A stretch of DNA of 64,000 bases, from NCBI RefSeq assembly GCF_014243395.1, contig NZ_JACLCP010000004.1, positions 248,001 to 312,000 on the forward strand, in the 5' to 3' direction. The position numbers and the translations under genes are program-made. The DNA is from Winogradskyella flava. Lineage in GTDB: Bacteria; Bacteroidota; Bacteroidia; Flavobacteriales; Flavobacteriaceae. This document shows, piece after piece, positions 16,922-24,477 of the stretch. The notes beneath the pieces are model-generated. The model did no database searches, had not been told where the DNA came from, and saw only the letters and a list, made by a program, of their open reading frames with translations. The stretch's first letter is position 1. Each line of letters starts with the position of its first letter.

Positions 16922-17578
16922 TTAATTCATATGCATTTTCTCCTTGTACAAAAATTTACCTAGATCAATAAGGCTCTTGTAGGGTGTCGTGTCTATTAAA
17001 TCGAAACTAGCTCTGACAGACTTTTCTATAAACAAATCCGTTTTCTCAAAACCTGTAGAGGTATCCTCCATCCAAAATTTCATGGTGACGAGTAGTTGTA
17101 ACCAAGCCGTTTCCTTAAGACTTCTATTCTGAATCTTGGATAATTGTTCTTGTTTTAAATCAATTGTTTTAATATTGAGATGCTCAATGTAATTTGTAAA
17201 TCTTCTCTTGAGTTGAGATAGTGTTCTAAGTGACTTTAGCGAATTTTTATCACCGCCTAAAGCATGCATAACGTAACTTCTATTGGCTGTTAAGATTTCA
17301 AAAAATGTGTAATAAAAACTGAGTAGCTTATTACGTGCATCAAATGTTAAATAATCTTCACTTTTCTCTAAGACTGAATGAGCATTGTCAAAAAAGATTT
17401 TAAATATGGACTTTTCTAGCGAGTCGAAAGACGTGAAGAACTCATAGAACTTTTGTTCTTCCATATTATTTGACTTAGCAAACGCATATACAGACTTAGG
17501 TTGCTCATCGTGTGTCAATACATAATCCATGTAAGCACTAATGATATCGTTTTGTGAAAATGATTTCTTCTTTGCCAT
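16922..17578 (-). CDS. TetR/AcrR family transcriptional regulator
   Basis: The 218-residue protein has an N-terminal TetR-like DNA-binding domain (NDIISAYMDYVLTHDEQPKS, then VYAFAKSNNMEEQKFYEFFT as the helix-turn-helix) and an all-helical C-terminal domain (KETAWLQLLVTMKFWMEDTS). It is the first gene of light operon A, 22 nt before the ABC1 kinase gene. An inverted repeat overlaps its own promoter, so autoregulation is plausible. Because the same repeat occurs at two other light-gene promoters it could control them too, but a MerR/CarH-type light regulator elsewhere is an equal alternative. Confidence 0.88.
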   Translation of the reverse strand: MAKKKSFSQNDIISAYMDYVLTHDEQPKSVYAFAKSNNMEEQKFYEFFTSFDSLEKSIFKIFFDNAHSVLEKSEDYLTFDARNKLLSFYYTFFEILTANRSYVMHALGGDKNSLKSLRTLSQLKRRFTNYIEHLNIKTIDLKQEQLSKIQNRSLKETAWLQLLVTMKFWMEDTSTGFEKTDLFIEKSVRASFDLIDTTPYKSLIDLGKFLYKEKMHMN

Positions 17579-17596
17579 TATAATTGATTTATAATG

Positions 17597-17641
17597 TAAA
17601 GATACGGTTTGTTCAACTATTTTTTAATATGATTGAACAAA
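17597..17641 (-). promoter_or_regulatory. Operator TGTTCAA-N16-TTGAACA plus -7 box, light operon A
   Basis: On the minus strand: TGTTCAA (17633-17639), 16 nt, TTGAACA (17610-17616), 5 nt, TATCTTTA (17597-17604), then the tetR ATG at 17578. The arms extend to a perfect 9-bp repeat (17608-17616 / 17633-17641). Spacing and -7 box match the element at 8896-8938 exactly. Confidence 0.72.
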
Positions 17642-17678
17642 ATTTAACAAGAATATAGCAATTGGATCCTAATGGATA

Positions 17679-18347
17679 TTAACAGTCATCATCGCAGCAG
17701 TTGTCATCTTTAACTAATTTACAACTACTAACGGCCAATAAAGCGCCAATAAAAGGTGCTGTAATATACAGCCATAAATGCTGTAGATTCCCAGAAACTA
17801 TGGCGGGTGCTATAGACCTAGCAGGATTCATAGAGGCTTTTGTCATTGGGCCAGCAAACATAGCCTCGAGAAGAATAACGGCACCTACCGCAATAGCGGC
17901 CATTGTGCCAATTTCTTTACTTCCTGTAGATACATTGATAATAACAACCATTAAAAAGAATGTTAATAATAATTCAAAAATAAAGGCTTTATAAGGCGCA
18001 AATCCTTCTGCAGGATAGGTGTGTCCATAGCTGTTACTTTCGGGAAATAAAATCCATAAAATAGCAATTGCTAGAAATGCTCCGGCCGTTTGAAACAAAA
18101 TATATTTTGGTACATTCTTCCATTCGAATTTTTTAGCAAATGCGAATGCCACGGTTACGGCAGGATTAAAATGTGCACCAGAAATCTCACCAAAGGCATA
18201 TATCATAGCCATTACTACAAGTCCCCAAGTTGTGGCGACACCGACGTGTGTAATACTTCCTCCCGTAATTTCATTAATGGTCATGGCGCCACAACCGCAA
18301 AATACCATGGTAAATGTGCCGATTAACTCTGCTATTTCTTTTCTCAT
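17679..18347 (-). CDS. MIP family channel protein (aquaglyceroporin) of an arsenic-type operon
   Basis: The 222-residue protein has six membrane helices and both NPA boxes: GAHFNPAVTVAFAF and KASMNPARSIAPAIV. In Sinorhizobium an aquaglyceroporin (AqpS) replaces the ArsB pump in an arsR-aqpS-arsC operon and lets arsenite leave the cell. The same logic fits here since no ArsB/Acr3 pump is nearby. The C-terminus ends CKLVKDDNCCDDDC, which is unusual for the family and may bind metalloid or metal. It is the last gene of the operon, 58 nt after the arsC-like gene. Confidence 0.92.
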   Translation of the reverse strand: MRKEIAELIGTFTMVFCGCGAMTINEITGGSITHVGVATTWGLVVMAMIYAFGEISGAHFNPAVTVAFAFAKKFEWKNVPKYILFQTAGAFLAIAILWILFPESNSYGHTYPAEGFAPYKAFIFELLLTFFLMVVIINVSTGSKEIGTMAAIAVGAVILLEAMFAGPMTKASMNPARSIAPAIVSGNLQHLWLYITAPFIGALLAVSSCKLVKDDNCCDDDC

Positions 18348-18405
18348 CTTAAATATTTCTTTATTAGGAACTGGATTCTTGTAGTATGCACAGGAATAAC
18401 AAGCA

Positions 18406-19044
18406 TTAGTCCTTAATCATTGAAAACACATATTTCAATTCCGTTGCAATTTGAAGACTACGTTCTCTATATTTTTCAGCTTGTTGAGGTGTGTTATCAA
18501 AGGCTTTGGGGTCTTCAAAAGTCATGGGAATACGTCGCTCTGCTCCAGCAATAAATGGACAACCTTTATCTGCGCTAGAACAGGTCATAATTGCCGCAAA
18601 CTCTTTAGCGGGATTAAAATCTGCATCAAAAGTCTTTGAAAATCCAATCACGGGATGGGCCGTTTCAGAATATGTAATGGCATACACTGGATTAGCTTCA
18701 TTGGAAAGCTTTTCGATTTTAAATCCAGAACTTATCAATGCTTCGGCGGCAGATGGAAATAAGGCAGTGGCCTCAGTTCCACCAGAATAGCAAAATACAT
18801 TGTTAATCTCAAAATAATGCGCTATAGTTTGTGCCCACACTTGCGATAAATGGCTGCGACGTGAGTTATGCGTGCAAATAAAGTTGAGGTTTATGATTGA
18901 ATCAGTGTTTACCTTATTTTGAATAAAGTCAATCAGCGGTAGTAACAGCTCTTTTCTTGCTGTAGAAATCGAAGAAGTATCTAAGTCTTCAATTTGGATT
19001 TTAATAGTTGGGTATGGCATTGTTTCTTTAAATAGGGTCTCCAC
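18406..19044 (-). CDS. arsC: Arsenate reductase-like low-molecular-weight phosphatase
   Basis: The 212-residue protein has the CX5R P-loop (FICTHNSRRSHLSQVWA) of the low-MW tyrosine phosphatase/thioredoxin-coupled ArsC fold, and a later CSSADKGCPFIAGAERR motif that supplies redox Cys. It is longer than classic ArsC (about 130 residues) because of an N-terminal extension and a mid insert, as in the Bacteroidota protein-tyrosine-phosphatase/ArsC group. It would reduce arsenate to arsenite in the cytosol. Context with arsR and an aquaglyceroporin supports this over a phosphatase role. Confidence 0.85.
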   Translation of the reverse strand: METLFKETMPYPTIKIQIEDLDTSSISTARKELLLPLIDFIQNKVNTDSIINLNFICTHNSRRSHLSQVWAQTIAHYFEINNVFCYSGGTEATALFPSAAEALISSGFKIEKLSNEANPVYAITYSETAHPVIGFSKTFDADFNPAKEFAAIMTCSSADKGCPFIAGAERRIPMTFEDPKAFDNTPQQAEKYRERSLQIATELKYVFSMIKD

Positions 19045-19074
19045 TAGCCTTGACCTAGCAGAATGAATTAATAA

Positions 19075-19545
19075 TTAGCAGCAACCAGAATCTGGTGAGC
19101 AACAAGAGGATTGTTTTTGTAAATCTGAAAGCCTCACTTTTGGTTTTTCACTTGGAATTCCACAGTTGTCTTTTGCCAAACAATCTGTTTGTTTTGTGGT
19201 TAAAAGGAAGTTCCTACCATCAAAGTCTAAACCAAATTTACCTATGGTATCGCCTTGATATTCTACTTCAATATCTAAATCGGCAATATTCAATACCTTT
19301 TCAGAGAGTTTTATGATGCTTAATAGTTTTTCAGGATGTAATCTGTGATCATAATCATTGGCTTCCCAAAGTTGAAAATTAACAACTTCTTCGTGTCTTA
19401 AAGTACCACCACAATCAATAAAGTCTTTAGTGATTTTACCAACTTCCGTGACATGAAAATGATTAGGGACTAATTCTCCATTTGGCAATTGAAACGCAAT
19501 GGTATCTAGCGTTTTTAATTCTGATTTTATTTCTGATAGTTTCAT
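19075..19545 (-). CDS. DUF6428 family protein with cysteine-rich tail
   Basis: The 156-residue protein contains LPNGELVPNHFHVTEVGKIT and FQLWEANDYDHRLHPEKLLS, the DUF6428 pattern found in Bacteroidota ars-type operons. The last 14 residues contain two Cys pairs and end SSCCSPDSGCC, suggesting thiol binding of As(III) or a metal. It lies between the membrane protein gene (10-nt gap) and the arsC-like gene (30-nt gap). Function is not established; metalloid chaperone or sensor is inference. Confidence 0.85.
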   Translation of the reverse strand: MKLSEIKSELKTLDTIAFQLPNGELVPNHFHVTEVGKITKDFIDCGGTLRHEEVVNFQLWEANDYDHRLHPEKLLSIIKLSEKVLNIADLDIEVEYQGDTIGKFGLDFDGRNFLLTTKQTDCLAKDNCGIPSEKPKVRLSDLQKQSSCCSPDSGCC

Positions 19546-19555
19546 GATTTTTGGT

Positions 19556-20125
19556 TTAGCAGCAAGTCATTCTTAATCGATTTATATTCCAGAGTTTTTT
19601 TCCAAAGTCCAATGTTAAAAGTAGATGAACAATTCCTAGAATAATAGCACCTGGCAGTATGTTTACAGCAATGAGCTGGACAGTTTCAAAACTAGGATAC
19701 GTCATAAAATCTGTAGTGTAGGCGATGCTGTTACCTTCAATTTTAATTCGTGCTGCGATTATCAATACAATAGCCGCAAAATGAAAACTATTCGCGAATA
19801 GGTGTAGTATATATTCCCATTTTGGTAAACCATTCATAAAGCTTCGGCTTTCTTTTTCAGAATAAGCATCTAGGCCAAGAACAATTAAATCTATGATAAC
19901 AAAAGCTAAACCGATGCAAAATCCGACTACGCTAGTATCTATGAACAATAACCATACTATTAAAGGGAATAGAATAGCTCTAGCGGTATGTGTTTTATGC
20001 TCAAACAAGCTTTCCGATCGATTAAATAATTCATACTTCCATAAATGCAGATATGCACCGTCATAGGTTGCTAAAAGCATAAAAACAATTAAACATGTAA
20101 CAGACAAAAAGAATAGGATTTCCAT
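19556..20125 (-). CDS. Hypothetical membrane protein of the ars-type operon, ends in Cys-Cys
   Basis: The 189-residue protein has about five hydrophobic segments (MEILFFLSVTCLIVFMLLAT; AILFPLIVWLLFI; VGFCIGLAFVIIDLIVLGL; FHFAAIVLIIAARI; IAVNILPGAIILGIVHLLL) and ends RLRMTCC. I recognise no named family. It has no obvious transporter signature. It sits directly after arsR (29-nt gap), so a role in metalloid response is inferred from position and from the shared C-terminal cysteines. Confidence 0.75.
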   Translation of the reverse strand: MEILFFLSVTCLIVFMLLATYDGAYLHLWKYELFNRSESLFEHKTHTARAILFPLIVWLLFIDTSVVGFCIGLAFVIIDLIVLGLDAYSEKESRSFMNGLPKWEYILHLFANSFHFAAIVLIIAARIKIEGNSIAYTTDFMTYPSFETVQLIAVNILPGAIILGIVHLLLTLDFGKKLWNINRLRMTCC

Positions 20126-20154
20126 AAATATTACTATTTAAAATGCTGCTGGTT

Positions 20155-20484
20155 TTAACAGCAGTTTATGTTGTTTAAATCTTGATTAAAAAATGCAGTT
20201 AATAATTGTTTCATCTTTGACCATTTTTCTTGATTTATGCAATAGCAAACACTTGTGCCTTCAATTTTGCCTCTAATAAGCCCCAAGCTTTTCAGTTCTT
20301 TGAGATGTTGTGAGATAGTGGCTTGTGCCAATCCGATTTCATCAACTAGATCACCACAAATACAAGCATTAGCCTTAAAAATTTGTTGTAAGATGGCTAC
20401 TCTTGCAGGATGTGCAAAGGCTTTTGCTAGAGTTGCAATTTGATTCTGGGTATCGGTGAAAATTTCGCTTTTAGTTAACCCCAT
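20155..20484 (-). CDS. arsR: ArsR family winged-helix metalloregulator
   Basis: The 109-residue protein shows the ArsR/SmtB fold: IATLAKAFAHPARVAILQQI (alpha1-2), CICGDLVDEIGLAQATISQH (recognition helix, with a CxC pair resembling the As(III)-binding CxC of ArsR) and LKSLGLIRGKIEGTSVCYCI in the wing. It ends NINCC, adding a vicinal Cys pair. As(III) binding would release it from the palindrome at 20500-20515 and turn on the operon, including itself. Confidence 0.92.
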   Translation of the reverse strand: MGLTKSEIFTDTQNQIATLAKAFAHPARVAILQQIFKANACICGDLVDEIGLAQATISQHLKELKSLGLIRGKIEGTSVCYCINQEKWSKMKQLLTAFFNQDLNNINCC

Positions 20485-20499
20485 AATATTATTTAATTA

Positions 20500-20515
20500 T
20501 AATATTGCAATATTA
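20500..20515 (-). promoter_or_regulatory. Palindromic ArsR operator candidate
   Basis: TAATATTGCAATATTA is a perfect 16-bp palindrome 15 nt upstream of the arsR ATG. Its position and size match ArsR/SmtB operators. No clean TAnnTTTG box was found beside it. Confidence 0.6.
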
Positions 20516-20611
20516 CGATTAATAAAGATATGGTCAAAGAATTTATGTCATAAAAATTTACAGGAACGTCCTTTTAAGGATTTCTTAACATATAGGCCTT
20601 TAGTTAAGCAG

Positions 20612-20619
20612 TAACTTTA
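20612..20619 (+). promoter_or_regulatory. -7 box of the DUF2911 gene
   Basis: TAACTTTA is one base off TAnnTTTG and lies 36 nt before the ATG at 20656. Confidence 0.5.
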
Positions 20620-20655
20620 TAGCACTAATAAATAAAACACTTAACACTAGACAAA

Positions 20656-21501
20656 ATGAAGAAATTAGTACTATTTGCATTTGCGTTAACATTAATGTTT
20701 TCGGTAAATGCGCAAATTGAAACACCACAACCAAGTCCTTTTTCAAAGATGGAGCAAAAGGTTGGTTTGACTGACGTTACTTTGGAATATTCGCGTCCAA
20801 GTATGAAAGGAAGAACAATATTTGGCGATTTAGTGCCATATGGTAAAATGTGGAGAGCAGGAGCTAACAAGAACACTATGGTTACTTTCAGTGATGATGT
20901 TACTGTTGGTGGTAGTGAATTGAAAGCTGGTTCTTATGCTATTTTTATTACGCCTGCTGAGAAATCCTGGGAGGTTGTTTTTTATTCAGATACGAATAAT
21001 TGGGGAACGCCAAGAGAATGGGACGACTCTAAAGTTGCTGCCAAGGTAACAGCTGAAGTTTATGATCTGCCAATGCCGATTGAAACGTATACGATTTCTT
21101 TTGATGATCTTACAAGTAGTTCAGGAGTTATAGGTATGATGTGGGAAAAGGCATATGTAGGCGTCAAGTTTGAAGTTCCTACAGATAAAAAAGTGTCTGC
21201 TTCTATAGATAAAACTATGGCTGGACCTTCTGCTAATGATTATTACGCCGCAGCGGTTTATAATCTTTCTGAAGGTAAGGATTTAGACAAAGCGAAGATG
21301 TGGATGGATAAGGCGATGTCAATGCTTGAGAATCCTGGTTTCTGGCAGTTAAGACAACAATCTTTGTTGTATGCTAAAATGGGTGATAAGAAAAATGCAA
21401 TTGCTACTGCTAAAAAATCACTTGCTGGTGCTGAAAAAGCTGAAAACGCAGATTACATAAAGATGAACAAAGCATCCTTAAAAGAATGGGGAGCAATGTA
21501 A
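20656..21501 (+). CDS. DUF2911 domain-containing secreted protein
   Basis: The 281-residue protein has a signal peptide (MKKLVLFAFALTLMFSVNAQ, cleavage after about residue 20) and a DUF2911 domain (residues about 35-180) with LEYSRPSMKGRTIFGDLVPY and MWRAGANKNTMVTF. The C-terminal third (about 200-281) looks like a helical TPR-type segment (DKAKMWMDKAMSMLENPGFW, LRQQSLLYAKMGDKKNAIAT). DUF2911 is common in Bacteroidota and uncharacterised; location is probably periplasmic. It is monocistronic with its own promoter and terminator. Confidence 0.9.
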   Translation: MKKLVLFAFALTLMFSVNAQIETPQPSPFSKMEQKVGLTDVTLEYSRPSMKGRTIFGDLVPYGKMWRAGANKNTMVTFSDDVTVGGSELKAGSYAIFITPAEKSWEVVFYSDTNNWGTPREWDDSKVAAKVTAEVYDLPMPIETYTISFDDLTSSSGVIGMMWEKAYVGVKFEVPTDKKVSASIDKTMAGPSANDYYAAAVYNLSEGKDLDKAKMWMDKAMSMLENPGFWQLRQQSLLYAKMGDKKNAIATAKKSLAGAEKAENADYIKMNKASLKEWGAM

Positions 21502-21520
21502 TTTTTAGATTATGAAGTTA

Positions 21521-21551
21521 TAAAAGCGCAACTCATTGAGTTGTGCTTTTT
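21521..21551 (+). terminator. Terminator after DUF2911 gene
   Basis: AAAAGCGCAACTCA pairs with TGAGTTGTGCTTTT with one G-T position, followed by T-rich sequence. It touches the stop of the convergent Gfo/Idh gene (21550) and probably serves both strands. Confidence 0.8.
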
Positions 21552-22527
21552 ATTTGTACTTAAGATTAATATTTCGTCTTACCTTATCTAAACTGGAAAT
21601 AAGCTCCAGACTGCGCTCAAATGTCATGATGTCACTTTCTGTTTTGCCATCTCTTAGCAATTGATTGAAATGCTCAATTTCATAGCTATAACCAATAGTC
21701 TTATAATCAAAAGTCTTAAGTTTGGAATTACCAAGTTGGTCAATTAACTTGACAGTACTTGGCTGATGAAATTGACCATTAATTTTAATTGTACCATATT
21801 CGCAATAAAAGATAGCTTCAGTTTTAGTTTCCTCGAGTAATGTACTTTTTAGAATGGCCTCTGAATTGGGATAACTAAAAACGATATCACATTTTGAATC
21901 TGCTCCGGTTGGGAAGTAAACCGCTTTAGCCTCAATTGTGGTTGGTATGCCCATAGTAGAAAGTGCCGCAAATATGGGATAAATACCAATATCCAACAAG
22001 CTTCCTCCACCAACAGATTTATCAAATAGCCTTGATGACTCTTCATAATGAGGATGGAATCCAAAGTCTGCTTCTAACTTTAATATTTTACCGAAATGCG
22101 CTTCTTGCAATAGTTCTAAAACATATTGGAAGTGTGGTAAAAAAGCAGTCCACATGGCTTCCATAAGTAAGATGTTTTTTTGTTTTGAAAGCCTGATCAT
22201 ATCCTCAACTTCTTGAAGATTCATGGCAAAAGGCTTTTCGCATAATACAGACTTATTATGATTTAGGCAAAGTAAGGTGTGGGCTTTATGAAAACTATGA
22301 GGAGTCGCTATGTATATCGCATCGATATTGTCATCAGCAGCTAAGTCCTCATAATTTCCAAAAGCCTTTTCTGCTTTATACTGTGATTTGAAAGCTTCGG
22401 CCTTTTGTAAATGTCTTGAGGCAATACCATAAAGTTTGCAATTATGGATTGAATTTAAATCCTCAGCAAATTTTGAAGCGATTTTTCCCGCTCCGATAAT
22501 TCCCCAATGAATTACTTTAGGCTTCAT
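21550..22527 (-). CDS. Gfo/Idh/MocA family oxidoreductase
   Basis: The 325-residue protein starts MKPKVIHWGIIGAGKIASKF, a GxGxxA Rossmann motif, followed by IDAIYIATPHSFHKAHTLLC and CEKPFAMNLQEVEDMI with the EKP motif. This family oxidises or isomerises sugars with NAD(P). An upstream in-frame start at 22569 exists, but the Rossmann motif points to the ATG at 22527, which overlaps the symporter stop by 11 nt. It is the last gene of an operon with a secreted deacetylase and a symporter, so a sugar derivative substrate is likely. Confidence 0.9.
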   Translation of the reverse strand: MKPKVIHWGIIGAGKIASKFAEDLNSIHNCKLYGIASRHLQKAEAFKSQYKAEKAFGNYEDLAADDNIDAIYIATPHSFHKAHTLLCLNHNKSVLCEKPFAMNLQEVEDMIRLSKQKNILLMEAMWTAFLPHFQYVLELLQEAHFGKILKLEADFGFHPHYEESSRLFDKSVGGGSLLDIGIYPIFAALSTMGIPTTIEAKAVYFPTGADSKCDIVFSYPNSEAILKSTLLEETKTEAIFYCEYGTIKINGQFHQPSTVKLIDQLGNSKLKTFDYKTIGYSYEIEHFNQLLRDGKTESDIMTFERSLELISSLDKVRRNINLKYK

Positions 22528-24346
22528 TAGTTGATTTTGGTAATATGGTTTGTAATAGGTGAGCAACAAGAATAACTACCACACACCCAATTAAATTAAG
22601 CCATAAGTAAGGCATATTAATGATGTCTGCGTTATCTAAAAAGTAAAGGGCAATTATGACTAGTTGTGTTATAAGAGCACCAATAAACACTGCATTACCT
22701 TTGATGTGCTTGAAGAAAAATGCCAATAGGAAAATGCCCAATACATTACCGTAAAAAATGGAGCCAATAATATTTACAAGTTGAATTAAATTTTCGGCAA
22801 GATTAGCAAAACAAGCAATAATTATGGCTATAATTCCCCATCCAAAAGTAAACCACTTAGTCATATTAACCATATGTGTTTCACCTTTATCTTCCTTGAG
22901 ATTTCTACCGTATAAATCTATAGCAGTAATTGTTGCCAGTGCATTTATTTCTGAAGCTGTTGAGGACATGGCTGCGGACAAGATTACGGCAAGAAGTAGA
23001 CCTATAAGACCTGTAGGCAAATGGTTCAGTATAAAACGAATGAACATATAATCCCTATCGTTGGTCTGTGTATCCTTGGCCGAATCTTTATATAAGTTTT
23101 TTAGTGCTTCAGATTTCTCTTTATATTCGGTACTTTCAGTATTACTGCTTAGTGTAGCAACTTCATTTTTAAGTGTGTTGTATTCCGAAGTATATTCGGG
23201 ATCAATGGCTTTTTTAATTAAAAATTTAGACTCCAGTCTATAAGATTTTTCAATACTGTCAATGGTAAAAAGTTGCTGCTTTGTAGCCGGATTTTCATTT
23301 TTAGAATACTCTAAACTTAATCTTTGTTTCATGTCGAAAAGCTCAGCTTGCTTCGCTTGAAGTGCTTTATAATCATTACCATATTCCGATGCTAATACGG
23401 TCTGTGTTGACGCATCAATAAAATTTAAAGGTGATGGATTAAATTGGTAAAACACAAATACCATAACACCAACTAAGAGAATAAAGAATTGCATTGGCAC
23501 TTTCAGTAAACCGTTAAAAAGTAGTCCCATTTGCATTTCTCTCATCGATTTACCGGAAAGGTAGCGTTGTACCTGACTTTGATCTGTCCCGAAATAAGAA
23601 AGCATTAAAAAGGTACCTCCAATAAGTCCGGTCCAAACCGTGTATCTGTTTTCTAAATCAAACGAAAAGTCTAAAACTTCCATTTTTCCAGTAGCACCAG
23701 CAATATCTATGGCATCTGCAAAAGAAACTTCATCGGGAATAAGATTAATAATGATTAACAGAGCAGCAATCATACCGGCAAAAATCACGAACATCTGTTG
23801 TTTCTGGGTAACAGTAACTGCCTTTGTGCCACCAGAAACCGTATATATGATTACTAAAACTCCAATTACAATATTAAGGGTAACAATATTCCATCCCAAT
23901 ACGACAGATAGGATTATTGCAGGAGCAAAAATTGTAATGCCAGCTGCTAAGCCACGTTGTATTAAAAATAGAATGGCCGTGAGGCTTCTGGTTTTTAAAT
24001 CGAATCGATTCTCGAGGAATTCGTAGGCTGTATAAACTTTAAGGCGATGGTATAGTGGAATAAACACCAAACAAATAATGACCATAGCGATTGGCAAACC
24101 GAAGTAAAATTGCACAAAACCCATGCCATCGGAAAAGGCTTGACCTGTTGTAGATAAGAATGTTATTGCGCTAGCTTGAGTGGCCATTACAGACAGACCA
24201 ATGGTCCACCATTTTGAGGTATTACCGCCTCTTACATAATCCTGAACATTTTTACTTCCTCTGGTCTTCCAGGTGCCATAGCCAACAATCGTAGCCAAGG
24301 TGGTAATAAGAACCGTCCAATCAATCCAATCTAAAGTCTGCTGCAT
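22517..24346 (-). CDS. Sodium:solute symporter family (SSS) transporter
   Basis: The 609-residue inner-membrane protein has SSS motifs in the N-terminal helices (SVMATQASAITFLSTTGQAF, FGLPIAMVIICLVFIPLYHR) and the late helix LLAVILSAAMSSTASEINAL. Between membrane segments, around residues 325-435, lies a hydrophilic Lys/Glu-rich insert (ALQAKQAELFDMKQRLSLEY and onward) likely to form a helical extramembrane domain; this form is common in Bacteroidota. Sugar, sialic acid or similar solutes are typical for the family. A 37-residue membrane peptide gene lies immediately upstream. Confidence 0.92.
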   Translation of the reverse strand: MQQTLDWIDWTVLITTLATIVGYGTWKTRGSKNVQDYVRGGNTSKWWTIGLSVMATQASAITFLSTTGQAFSDGMGFVQFYFGLPIAMVIICLVFIPLYHRLKVYTAYEFLENRFDLKTRSLTAILFLIQRGLAAGITIFAPAIILSVVLGWNIVTLNIVIGVLVIIYTVSGGTKAVTVTQKQQMFVIFAGMIAALLIIINLIPDEVSFADAIDIAGATGKMEVLDFSFDLENRYTVWTGLIGGTFLMLSYFGTDQSQVQRYLSGKSMREMQMGLLFNGLLKVPMQFFILLVGVMVFVFYQFNPSPLNFIDASTQTVLASEYGNDYKALQAKQAELFDMKQRLSLEYSKNENPATKQQLFTIDSIEKSYRLESKFLIKKAIDPEYTSEYNTLKNEVATLSSNTESTEYKEKSEALKNLYKDSAKDTQTNDRDYMFIRFILNHLPTGLIGLLLAVILSAAMSSTASEINALATITAIDLYGRNLKEDKGETHMVNMTKWFTFGWGIIAIIIACFANLAENLIQLVNIIGSIFYGNVLGIFLLAFFFKHIKGNAVFIGALITQLVIIALYFLDNADIINMPYLWLNLIGCVVVILVAHLLQTILPKSTNEA

Positions 24347-24350
24347 AAAT

Positions 24351-24464
24351 TTAAGCGAATGATGCTGTTATAAAGTAAAAAAGTACAATGTATATGGCGT
24401 TGGCGATTAATACAATCGTGTACAATTTATCCCATTTCTGTTTTTGCTGCGGTTGGTCATTCAT
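24351..24464 (-). CDS. 37-residue single-span membrane peptide upstream of the symporter
   Basis: Reading MNDQPQQKQKWDKLYTIVLI then ANAIYIVLFYFITASFA gives a hydrophilic N-terminus and one membrane helix. It fills the gap between the PIG-L gene (13 nt) and the symporter (4 nt), and the spacing supports translation. A small accessory subunit of the symporter is the natural guess. I know of no named family. Confidence 0.65.
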   Translation of the reverse strand: MNDQPQQKQKWDKLYTIVLIANAIYIVLFYFITASFA

Positions 24465-24477
24465 TTAGTTGTCGGTT

